Both the position numbers and the translations under genes were made by a program. The notes below the pieces were generated by a model. The model had not been told where the DNA came from and did no database searches. It was given only the letters and a program-made list of their open reading frames with translations. From Phytoseiulus persimilis (lineage: Eukaryota > Arthropoda > Arachnida > Mesostigmata > Phytoseiidae), in the NCBI GenBank assembly GCA_037576195.1, contig CM075102.1, positions 42,032,745-42,096,744 on the forward strand: a DNA stretch of 64,000 bases, read 5' to 3'. The number at the start of each line of letters is the position of its first letter. Position 1 is the first letter of the stretch. Of the stretch, positions 24,601 to 35,600 are shown one piece after another.

Positions 24601-26209
24601 CTCTCGCTCGCGAGCTTGTTTTCTTCCCCCAGTGCGTCCGCGGTCCAGTTTCGGGGTCAAATAAGCAATAACACCAGCTCTCTCCCGAGGCAGCCTCCCC
24701 GCTAACCAGCCCTCTGAGACTGAGTGAGCGAAACGGTCAGACCATGTCCGACCGCCTCGAGCTGGAACTCCGGTCGGCTCAATTATCTCGGCGGGTGAGC
24801 CCGCAATGACGTCATCTCGATTAGTCTATCAACACCGACGGTAAACAATGAGCTGCATGTCTGCGCGTTGCTTTCGCCTGCGGATGCCTTCTTTTTCCGC
24901 TCTCAATATATATATAAATACATGTATGCCCATCGCTCTGCCTCTTCCGAGCTCTCTTGCTTTGTTAATAAGTGCCACTCAGTTATGCGGCTGGAAAAGT
25001 TACATCAACACAGAGGGCGGGCCAAGCTTCCCGGTGTTTAGGCCGCGGATCAGATCGCGGCGCAGGTCTCTCTGTAGAGCAAGCGAACGAGTCGTGCGGC
25101 TGGCTCAATGACCACCGCCACGCTCGCAGCACTCTGACTAAGGCCTCCATCATGGAGCAGTTTCCGTTGTAATCGAAGCGGAGCCAAAAGCTCGGAATCT
25201 TAGTGACAGTTTTGTGGAACCAGATGTCGAAGGAGGAGCTTGATGGATGTGAGTCCCCAGGCGTTCCAGGAGACGACCGCAAAGAACGGCGGAGAACCCA
25301 CAGCATCAACAGTGCTTTCAGTCGACTGCGAGCTCACATTCCCAATGTACCCAGGTAAACCGCTTTCAGGTGAACTTGCGAACACTTGACAGAATTTTCC
25401 TCGGAGAATTCCATCATTCGATGCATGTAGGAGCCGGTTGTAGTTCAGTCCACAAATTCCCAGTCACTTCATCCGGGAAGAGCTTCTGATCGGGGAATCT
25501 GCAGACAGAGCCGTGAAATTTGAACCTCTAGAAGGAATGTTTCGATTACCCTCGAATATCCGTGGCGGACGACCTCGCTCCGCAAAATAGTTCCAGTAGT
25601 GTTGGTTGCGAGCCCTGAAGTCTTGTTCATGAAGGTTCGGACAGCCCATTCTCGGAAGGAGATTTGTTATGCAAATATCAACTTCCCGATTAATGCCTCA
25701 ACTACGAGCTATTCTGACTCTGAGGTTTCGTCGCTTCCCTTCGCATTCTCTCTGTCTCTCTCGGCATGTCGGCGATTGTGCATGGGGGTGAATCTGGTAA
25801 CATCTCCAAGAGCTGAAACGATCTCCGATTCCCTCTTCGAGACTGTTCCGTAACGCCAGATCATGGACTTAGCTGAAGCCTGCGAATGATCGAGTGCACT
25901 TGAGTAAAATGAGAGAGTCGTTGTCTCGGATTTGTTAGAATCCGTCAGGTTGTCTCACCTATCCGCGATTCACCATCATCACATTACACAATCCTTTCCA
26001 GGGACACGAAGCTATCGAAAATAAAGACGTTGAGACTCGCCATTGCTTACATCACGTACCTGCAAGATGTTCTCAAATCCGGAAAGCCGTGTAGCATTTC
26101 AGAAGGTTATGGCTTCGGGGTCAGTGACGAGGAGGATGACAAGGTGATTATCGAATTCGCTGACCGATTCCGAAGGACGTTGACTACTTTCCTGGTTTTG
26201 GAGCGAAAC
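21612..26209. other. Intergenic or intronic sequence, no supported gene
   Basis: There are many overlapping frames of 60-171 codons (plus 21899-22414, plus 23908-24399, plus 24029-24541, minus 24095-24433). They compete on both strands and none has a recognisable domain. Confidence 0.35.
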
Positions 26210-26226
26210 GGGGGGGGGGGGGGGGG
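26210..26226. repeat. Run of 17 G
   Basis: Uninterrupted homopolymer, the longest single-base run noticed in the window. It can form G-quadruplex structure and is a likely site of length error in assembly. Confidence 0.9.
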
Positions 26227-28051
26227 CGGCCGAAGCTCACTAAATCGATGACACTACATGTTCTAGAACGATCCTTCTCTTCATCGACTCGGCCGAGGAC
26301 GCACGGGTTGGCCGCACCAAGTTTGGGCTTCCGAATTCGCCAGCGACAGATGCCTGAGCAAAAGCAGCGACTGCTTCTTCTAGTCCACCCATATGATCTT
26401 TCCGAGCGGACGGCTGGAAGTTTGCGAACTTGGAAGGATTGCGTGATTCTACTAGTCAAAGAAGTATCATCTGTACATAACCCCTCCGCGTGTTAGATAT
26501 CGACACCGCCGGTGAACTCTGAATTTCAAGCGAAAGAAACCCGATGCTTATCTAGGTGACATCCAGGGCTCGTCTTTGTTGCCAGTGGCCATTGAGGGCG
26601 GCACAACGAAGAAGAAGATACGTCTAGAGGAGCGATCGGAGTCGCAAAAGCTATCGGCGTTCCGTTGCCGGAATCAATAAATTCGTACGAGCTGAGCCGC
26701 TAGGTTCTGTCACGCAATCAAAGCGATCGGAACAACTCTGCAAAGATAACTCAGAACTGTACTATTTTAGGAAATCATCACGTGACGATCGTCTTGCTCT
26801 CTGTCGAGCGAGATCTTCGTCTCCACTCGTGAGGTTTTGGGGGATTCCCAGGTTTCAGATGATTCGTACGAGTGCAGCACCAAGATCTCGCGCCGGAGCG
26901 CCCGAAGAGATTTCCCTTTCCCCGAGAAAACGCTTCATAGAATCCCCCTACATCGATGCTCACGCGAGGCCACGCCCTCTCTATTGCAAGACAGCGCTTT
27001 AATGAGCGTCGTCTTCGGCGACCGGGACGCTCCATATTAAACAGTTGAGGTATCAATTAATGAATATGCTGTTTTTGTCCTTGTCAAGGACAACGCCTAT
27101 TCGCTTAGCAGAGGCGAGCAATGCACTTGACGTGTAGGGTGATCAATTAACAACGACGGAATAGACCGTTCGTCGTTGACGATGAGGATGCTGGTGATGA
27201 CGACGACACTGCTGTCTCTGATGATCACGCGAACCGACGTTGAGCAACGGGCGCCCGCCTCAGGAACGTTTCCCTGATGACCTGAAGCTTTTTGCCGAGG
27301 TCATATCACCGAAAACTCTGGTTTTGGTGCGATGTTCTCATCGAAAAGTCGAGCGGTTCCAGCTCAGGATCACATAAACGAAGAGATCGATTTTTCAGCG
27401 CTCTCAATCCTCCTGTATGTATGCCGTTACAGCCTCGGAACTCGGTCTTGGGGTGGGGGATTCGATCGTGATTTCTCTCAAAGGATAACGGCTAGCGATT
27501 CTTTGAGCGAGTTCCTGGTACACGAAGTATAGTTACTTTTTCTTGGAAATTAGGATTGAATGAGAACAGGAATGGGCGCCGTAACTATCTCGCACGTCGA
27601 GGGTAACAATGACTCTTTTCAGACGGTGTATCCTCTAGAAGAGGGAGGAACAGCGCTAATCTACCGAAGTGCGCTTCCAACTTGTCTCCATTCCGAAATT
27701 GGCATTTTCCCTGTCGTGACTCTCGCTGATTCAGGCAGCGAAGCCGGAATCCCGATCTGGAAGCCTCTGACTGCTCCTGGCTTGCCTCCGAGCATCGATG
27801 TAATAACGATAGGCTGAATTTCGAGCGCTGGCCGCCACTCACCGACGAGGAATTGAATATGAGGTTCGAGCGTACGGAACATTTATCCTGGTTTTGGCTG
27901 GCTGTACAATTGACTACCGTGTTTGTGGTTGATCCGAACGAAATCGACTGCGGACGAGGCCACCCTATAGTTTCCGCCGCTCAATGAGGACGCCAGATCG
28001 AAACAAGGTGATTACACACCTCGACCGCAATTTTCTCTCCTCTAACGATAG
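26227..28051. other. Region upstream of the ionotropic receptor
   Basis: At 27182 an ATG opens a short frame of signal-peptide character (MRMLVMTTTLLSLMITRTDV), a possible first exon of the receptor. I could not find a donor whose phase fits the receptor's acceptor at 28051. A plus frame at 27560-27817 (85 codons) looks protein-like and contains two pyrimidine-rich AG sites. It could be a separate exon. Confidence 0.25.
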
Positions 28052-30331
28052 CCTGCAAGTGCATCAAGACACTTCGAAATGAGGCAACGCCTTCGTCTTC
28101 AGCATCGGCGGTCGACATCATTTTGCGCGTTGTGCTTCGAGGGCCGCCTGCGAGACAGTGGCCTCTCGAAGTCATGTTTGACCACAACACCAATCATAGC
28201 CAGATCTGTTCATTCGTACTCGAAAACTCTATTCAGGTTCTCCACCTCCATTTCGACGGATTCTCGAGAGCGGAGATAGCGAACTCCGTTCCATTTTGTT
28301 CATCGTCGGCATCGCTGATGGTTCGAACGGAGAAGTGTTTCGACGAGCCGCCGAGGATTGAAGCGGGTGGTGCAGTGTTGATCTTCGCTTTTTCCATCGG
28401 CTTCTATCACTTGGAAGAGCTACAAATGACTTGCTACCCGTTCGCGAGTGTGTGGTGCCATCTGGACCTTTCAGAGGTGGTTTTCAAAGAGGTGTCGGAA
28501 CGCTTCTCCGAATTCTGCGACGCGTTCCTCGTTGTACAAGATAAATTCCAATTCATTGCGAGTAACGTCATTCTGACTAGGGGCGGTGTCACGGCTTTCA
28601 CTCTGGGGTCCCCGACCGGGGTTTGTAACAAAGCAGGAGTTTTGAGCCCCGAAAGAACGTTCCAGAAATCATTCGCAGGTTTGGAACTCGTCGCAAACGG
28701 TGTTTATGTACCGGTTTACAACGGACCGCCGATGGAAGCGAAAACCATTTCGTCTTCTCGAGTGGGAGTCATTCAAGGCTTTGAATACAGCATGATGCAA
28801 GAGGTAGGCCGTTTCTTCAACTTCAGCTTTACGCGCAGCTTCGAAGGGGCTCATTACGGGATCAAGCCCGATCCGGACTCTCTCTGGGACGGGATGGTTT
28901 TGCGGAGATTGCTCACACGGAACGTTCACTTCGTTTACGGCGATATTAGCATCCTTCATCCCAGAGAGCTCTACGTCGACTTCACCTATGTTCACGACGT
29001 TGATGTAGCCGCTTTCTACGCCAAAGTGGATATCAAGCCTTATTCGGGCGGTCAATTACTTCACGTCATCGGCCACGCGGCGAGCGCAACGTTCATCGTC
29101 TGCGTTTTGGTGATTTCGACCTGGTTTGCGGCCTACACTTTGTTATATGAAGCTCTATGCGACCCGTCAAAGCTTTCGATGACGAACTTCCGTCGCCTAT
29201 TCTCGTACTTCGTTCTCGAGCTCATCGAATCACTTTGGTACTTCGGGAGCTTCATCCTACAACCTCGTCGCGCAAGTTCTGGAACGCCACAAAGCTCGAT
29301 CTGAATGCGACAAAGGGTTTTTTCGACGCGTAACGGTTCCAAATCGAGGAGCCGTGGCGTCGCTCCCGATTCTAGAGCTCGGAAGCTTCCCCGAGGGCAC
29401 TCGAACCGACCTCGAGGTGAAGTTCATGTGGACGGAGTTATCGCTTCGAGCGAGAACCGAGGAATCAGGCCACGGAATCCGGTGAATCGATATCAAATGA
29501 TGTTCCTGTTGGTAATTTGGAATTTATCCATGCTTCTACTCAGCAAGTCGTTCGAGTGTAAACTGGTGTCCGTGATTTCTGTACCAGCAGTGCAAGGGAA
29601 ATGCAACACATTCCGAGAGATCGCGGAAGTTCTGAAAGCGGTTCCGCGGTCGCGGATATACACGGCGTTGAATTTCAAACCCGTGTTCGACAGAACTGTA
29701 GCCGATCTGCCCGAAGCCAGACTTGAACACCGACTGCAGCTGTACATGGAGGCGTACGACCCTGAAGAGTATGTCAACTATTGGCGGAAGAGTAGAGTCG
29801 CGTTTCGTATTTGCTGAATCAGTGCACGCTCGTCGGCAAGTTTGGCAGTACCACATGGAAGACTTCAGCTACCAAAGTGAACAGAATGCCTACAACGTTC
29901 ATCAGTCCGTCGCCTTCCAGAAAGGTTGTTACATGAGCCATGTCGTGAGTGACGTCATACAGAGATTGGTTGAAACGGGACACGTGACGAACTTCAAACG
30001 GCATGGCGGCATTCACCTCGGCAATAAAATCCACATGCCAGTTTCCGAACGACCTCTGACGTTAGAGTCCTTCGCGTCCATGTCCCTCACCATGACCATA
30101 GCTTTTGGGACGAGTATTGTGATCCTCCTCGCGGAAATCTTCGCCGAATACCAATTCATCACACCCGCTGAGCTTCCGAGGGGACCGATCGACCTGAAGG
30201 CGGCCGTGATCTTCCTGCAACGTCAACGTCACGCGTCGAAGAAGTACAAAGCTGCCACATTTCTTGTCGGCGGCGATTCTTCTTCCGATGGATGCGCTTC
30301 GAGAACCAGTTCTGGGATCCCTCAAAAATAG
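28052..30331 (+). pseudogene. Divergent ionotropic receptor (iGluR family), disrupted
   Basis: IRs are chemosensory ligand-gated channels related to ionotropic glutamate receptors. A strong acceptor (TTTTCTCTCCTCTAACGATAG) precedes 28052; the first in-frame ATG is at 28174. The frame runs to a TGA at 29302-29304. It includes lobe S1 (GVIQGFEYSMMQEVGRFF, DSLWDGMVLRRLL, then the ELYVDFTYV segment), TM1 (LHVIGHAASATFIVCVLV) and pore-like LWYFGSFILQP. About 200 bp of extra sequence follows. The same frame then resumes near 29470 with RPRNPVNRYQMMFLLVIWNL and FECKLVSVISVP (M2/M3 region) and lobe S2. A one-base shift in a T run near 29802 moves the rest to the next frame, which carries the end of S2 and the last membrane segment (MTIAFGTSIVILLAEIF) to a TAA at 30331. 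The pore interruption could be an intron with weak sites (GTTCTG or GTCGCG to CCGAG). The T-run shift has no such explanation, so it is either pseudogenised or a sequencing error. Confidence 0.75.
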
Positions 30332-31628
30332 TTTCATACAAGATTCCGTGGTGTCATCTGACTGAGAGCTTCCCTATGTCTCCTCATCGTCGTGGCAACT
30401 CTCATCCGAAGGTCCCTGAAACGGAAACGTGGACTCACCGATTCGGGTCGCGTTACGACGTTCTAACACCGGCATCTCCGCTCGGTGGAGGTCGTGATTG
30501 AGTTCCCTCCTCAAGTAGTCCCCTCCTTCACCCGACCCTCTGAGAGAAACCGGTGTGGGGTACCGGAATGGAACTCCCGGATTGCTTCAGTCGACCCATT
30601 TGAGTCAGGCAAATGAAATCAACGACCGCCCGGAAACCATGCAGTACCTCAGAACCCAAGCCGGCTGTTCCCGGTTGACTTGATGCCGATTTCAAAGCAC
30701 GGGAACAGCACGGATTTCGCGGTCGCGTCCGCGGGTTCCGAGTATACCGGGACCGTGCGCGGCTCCCGAACGAGACAAGGGGTAGCCCGTCTCGGAACGT
30801 CTCAACCGCTGGAGAATCTGATGGAGTCTGAGAGAAGAGTCAAAGCAACAACCCCAGTTCCGACTCACGCTCGCTCATCTCGGAGACCTGACTCGCTCTC
30901 GGTCCACGGACTTCTTTGTTCACGGCTGTCGCATGTCGCCGAAAGACTACATAGATGTTTGCTCGACAAGATGCTTCTGCAAACGAAAACTCGAACGGAA
31001 TATTGCGCAGGCCGGAGTTTCGTGTACTTGGGGCGAGATTCGAATTTTCGCGAGTCGGGTCCGGACAGATTCCCGAAGCATCAGCGAAGAATTAATCTTT
31101 CTCAGGAGCACCTGACGTGTGTTGCGAGCTGGTCTCGTTTCACGTGGCTGTGAAGAGTGCGACGACGCGCTTATTGAGATGGGAGTCTCTGGCGTTGTTC
31201 ATAACATCCCTCATGGTAACTCATTCCTCATCTCGAAGGTTCACAGAGGCCCGAGATGAATGTGTCAGTCAGCGTGGAGCAGTGGGTTCCGGAGCATGGC
31301 TTGTTGAGGACTTCGCAGTAGGCCGCAATTGAAAAAAAAAACATGGCGAAAGACTTTTCCGCCACGCTGCACGCAACATTTACCGTACACCGCGGTGGTG
31401 GAAAAAGTGGTTTTCGGAGTTCGCGGAGGAAGTACTGTCGAGTCGACTCATAAGTTCGGTACTTCGCATTTTTAACTCCACAAAAATCCTTCATAGCTTT
31501 TTCCCCATGGTCGAGCATGCCTCCAAGTGAACCACCCATCCATGAGAGACGGGGAAACGAGAAACCCCCGGAGAGAGAAACATGGAGCAAACCCCATCTG
31601 GTAACAAGGCGACAAAAAGCCATCCTAA
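30332..31628. other. Intergenic sequence downstream of the IR, no supported gene
   Basis: A 157-codon plus frame at 30680-31153 has no domain and a composition rich in Arg, Ser and Thr. Nothing else stands out. Confidence 0.35.
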
Positions 31629-31967
31629 CGAGATCAGACCAACCGAGGAAAAGCCGCGTTCAGTGCGCTGCGCCTCTGCTCGTCGACAGGACCGCAACTA
31701 CTCCATGCTCTCTTCCCCGACGAAAACGACGATGAGAGCGACGACCAGGATAGGGGCAGCGGCGACGACGACGACGACAAACGTGGTCTTTCACGCATGA
31801 AGGAGGCGGAAGCCGAGCGGGACAGCAATGCGGAGAACGGACAAAGTTCATCCGCATGGATGAAAAGGCAATTGTTACGTGGGATTACTCCGTTAGGACT
31901 TTTCGAGTTCTTAAATCCTGCGCTATGGCAAACGCACGGCGTTGAAATTCGTGATGGAATGTTCTAG
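31629..31967 (+). CDS. Candidate exon with acidic (Asp-rich) stretch
   Basis: The product is not recognised. An open frame of 112 codons lies between a TAA at 31626-31628 and a TAG at 31965-31967, with its first ATG only at codon 57. Residues 30-51 are acidic (PDENDDESDDQDRGSGDDDD), encoded partly by a GAC microsatellite. They are followed by a charged segment (MKEAEAERDSNAENGQSSSAW) and a more hydrophobic end. The composition resembles a nuclear or chromatin-type disordered region. A true exon would need splice sites I cannot fix, and a frame of this length can arise by chance, so this is tentative. Confidence 0.25.
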   Translation, partial: RDQTNRGKAAFSALRLCSSTGPQLLHALFPDENDDESDDQDRGSGDDDDDKRGLSRMKEAEAERDSNAENGQSSSAWMKRQLLRGITPLGLFEFLNPALWQTHGVEIRDGMF

Positions 31968-32519
31968 ATGTCGGAGGATCATTCCTGCCGGCCTAAATAG
32001 TTCGTAAGACAGCACCAACCCTCAGGCCCACCGCGGGCAAACTCGGATGTGCGTTCAGAGCTTCGTGGCTTTCGTCCAGCACCTAACGCGCTACAAATGT
32101 CACGTCTAGATTCCACGGCGGACAAAGGCGGGAAAGAATCATCCAACAAGAAATTCCACGTTCCCACATTCGCATACCGCCACTCGAGACACGCGGGAGA
32201 ACTCCGTCATCGAGCCGAGAGCCCTATATGCCCTTCGCGAGGAGTTCGTAGATAGCTTTCCCCGGGCCTTCTGACTTTTTCTCTTGTTGATCGATAGTTT
32301 CTAATCCGACCGGTTGGCTCCCATTCAGATCCGTGGCAGTTTTATAGTTTTGAGGCATCAGCAACGTCTGTACGACACTCTTCTCGCGGAAATCGCGCGT
32401 TTCGAAACCGAATCTCTTCTCAGCTTGCTGCCACTATCGCCTCCGGACCTCATTTCGAAAATCTTCTCTCCGTAGAAGTGGATGTCGTTCGATGCTCATC
32501 GATTGTCTGTCACACGCAG

Positions 32520-32689
32520 GTGCTATCAACAGTACTAGTGTTGCCATCTGTCGCTTTCTCTGTTTCGCCTTTCGGGACATACTGCAATACATGTGCAGCT
32601 GTTGTTTTCCGGATAGCTTCGCACAGTTAGCCCGATTGTATGAGCAGCAACTTCAACTACGGCTGCAACGGAGACAACCGGCTATCTAG
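32520..32689 (+). CDS. Candidate 3'-terminal exon, Cys-rich and Gln-rich
   Basis: The product is not recognised. After a good acceptor (GATTGTCTGTCACACGCAG) a frame stays open to a TAG at 32687-32689. It reads AINSTSVAICRFLCFAFRDI, a cysteine cluster (YMCSCCF), then a Gln/Arg/Leu-rich helical end (LARLYEQQLQLRLQRR). The cysteines beside a hydrophobic patch suggest a membrane-associated tail, but that is speculation. No upstream exon is linked by phase. The acidic frame at 31.6-32.0 kb lies upstream on the same strand and might belong to the same gene. Confidence 0.25.
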
Positions 32690-35600
32690 CAGAGTATCGG
32701 AGACGGGGCAGAGAGATGGTAGTCCTGTTCCCTCCTGACTAGCGATCGTTGGACTCGAAACTTCGGCTTATTCGTTTCTCACACATCTCTTCGGACGTGC
32801 CTCAGCTCCTACTGAGACCTTTTCGTATGCTAATGTCTGCAAATCTGATGGTTCGTTCATGAGTGTTTACGAGGCATACCAACGGCCCTGGAAACTGATT
32901 GACCTCACTCACTTCCTTAACGCCAGGACTCTGACCGATGTATATATAAATTCTTGTCCCGCTGCTCCGCGACTCGCTCAAATTCATGGAACCATTCAAA
33001 CCTGACACTAGATTCTCACAGATCAAGAATATATTACCTGGCCACGAGCTACTCGGTCAAGGCTGGGTACAAGCCACGTGGCAAGCTTCACAGCGATCGG
33101 TTCAGTCACCCTCGTGTCATCCAGCAGTGAATGTTATCGCTTTCTGCTCCATTGATACGGGAGATAACGTCAACATATTCCTATTTGTACAAATGGACGC
33201 CAATCGATCGCTGAATGGGCTCGGGTGCGGGCGCTCGCGAGCTCCCGGATGAGAACTGCTGAAACGTCGGTCCGTCAGTCGACCGAACTCTGACAGCGGT
33301 CCCAAACGTCACACAGTGGGAACAGAGTTTTCCCATCATCGCTCCCACGAACGTTTGGCATCTCCATGTCTTATCAGAGGCTCCGTTGACTTCAGTGTTT
33401 CCGTTCACTCTAACTGATATTAGCCGCCATCAACTCCTTCCCGAGTTACGCAAACGGTTCTGTCCGACAGCTGCGCGGTGCACGCGCACGGTACGGTTGT
33501 CATCATCCGATGAGCTGGATGACGGGCTTGTTTTTTTTCGAGATTCCCAACCTGCCGTTGCGTCTATGCGTGCGGTGGTAATCGGGGGCTTGGCCTCTTG
33601 CACACGGGGCGGACACTCGCAGACAGCAGTGATGCAGAACTCTCGTCCTGGTCGTCATCTTCCTACTCTGCATCGGAAGTCCATCAGCAACCGTTAGTCG
33701 AGCCCCTATCGAGAATGGGCTGGAGTTCCTGCAGTAATTGCTCATTTCCTTCCAACAAGGTTCGGTGGCTCGGCCGCGGCTGCGACGACCCAGCTCGCGA
33801 AGCGGGATTCGGGGTGTCACGACAAATCACGAAAACCTGGAAATCCGAATCCCGAGGCCACGAAAGCTGCTTCCTTTCCGTGGAAACTTCGAACTGGGTT
33901 TCTTTCGGAAAACCGCGACTCCAAGCCCCACGATGGATGTGATTCCCTTGCAGAGTCGACGGTGCGTCGAGAAGCGTCGAGTCCAGGCGGCGGATCGGCC
34001 GAAGCCACGCTGCTGGACGCCTGGAATTCCCAGACAGCGATGTCGTGCACATAAGGCCAGCTGAGAGTTGGCGTCATACATCACGGCCGCTTGAGCAGCG
34101 AACGTTTCGATGAAGGAGACGAGAAGGGGCGGCCGCCGCTCTCGCCCCAGGGCACATTCCACGCTGTTTTTGGGGCTGTCTAGCTTCGCTCAGGATCACC
34201 CAACGGTCGCCGCTGGTCGAGCTCGTTTGGAAGAGGAGTCTCTGGGGCTCTCGGAAACGAGATTCTCCGAGGCGGACAACTTCCCGGGCATCGGGTCCGC
34301 ACCACCTTCCGATAGAGCTTGAAACTCTACAGCTTGAAGCCCCTCGGAAGCCGAGGGACGCGATTCTACAGCTGCAAACGCTCGCAGAGACCCGTCCGGA
34401 CATGAAGCCTCGGAACATCCGCGCGGAGCGATCTTACCGGTCCCTGACGTTCTCTCTAGAACCCATGCTCCGAGTCAGGATCGGAATCACTGGAACTCCG
34501 TGCGTTTCAGAACCGCTCCTGGATTCCCCACCGTGCTCCGTTGTCTCCCGGCTGAAGTCGGCGCCTCGATTCCGGGATTAGCCCGAAGCAATTCTCCAAC
34601 TCTCTGTCCGCCTTCGCTGGACCTCAAATCATCCCAGAGGAAATCACCTCTCGTCTAAGTCCCCGCCGTCCCGCTCTTCCCCCCGTTCTCCCGATGGGGT
34701 AGCTATTCATCATCGTAGCTCATCTCTTAGGACGCTGTTTCCGGACCAGCGGTTGGGGGCCCACTTCTCACATAGGAGATGAAGGACGTTTTCGAACCAA
34801 ACTCGAATGGTTCGAGGTTCGCCATTATTAGTGTCGCTCAGACTGGTGCCGGAATGGTTCGGGAGGCGAACACAGTTTTGACTCAGAATTCGCTTCCTGT
34901 CTTTCTATGCAATGAAAGTTGAATGTTAGTTAAGGTTTGAAGCCAGACAGACGGCATCCCTCGAGGCGGTTGATAATCCGTTGGAAACAAAGTAGGTGTT
35001 TGGAAACTTCGTCAAACAACACCTGTTACAAGGTCATTGTTCGGTCTCATCGTTTCCATTTTCCAACGTTTCCGGATTCAGCTAGGTCTCCGAGGGCAGC
35101 AACGTCATCACGGCGATGTCGACGTGACGTCATGGAGACGTCCTCTCGAATCGTCAACTTCTCGGCGAACTCGAGTGGGAAGCTTCCGCCGAGCCTGACC
35201 AACAATTTTTTGCCATTGGTCAGACAGAGCTGACCATGTTCGACAGAGTCACGAACTCTTCCTGGCCCTGCCCCAATCCCCAAGGAAGTCTGCACATTTC
35301 GCTCTGATTGTGTCGAAGAATGTTATAGAAGCTTCGGATATCCATCCATGGCCCAAAAATCAACGGATGTTCCGCTGGACTTGCCGGCGGGTGCCTGGCT
35401 GAAAGATGTCACAAGATCTGTTTCAATTGAGGAGCCTAGAGACAACAAATCCCCCGTTGAATCCCGGTGGCGACCATCGATCAGGAGGCCACGCGCCGCC
35501 TGTAACGGCGCTCCGACAGGAGGCGGGCTCCGAGCGTAGGGGGTGCGGCGATAGTAACCAGCAGAGAACCCTTCTGAGATATGGAGGAAAAAACGAACAT

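Noticed and set aside
27182..27275. Signal-peptide-like ATG frame as first exon of the ionotropic receptor
   Set aside because: The only nearby donor (GAC|GTTGAG) leaves phase 0, whereas the acceptor at 28051 needs one leftover base, so the join would shift the frame.
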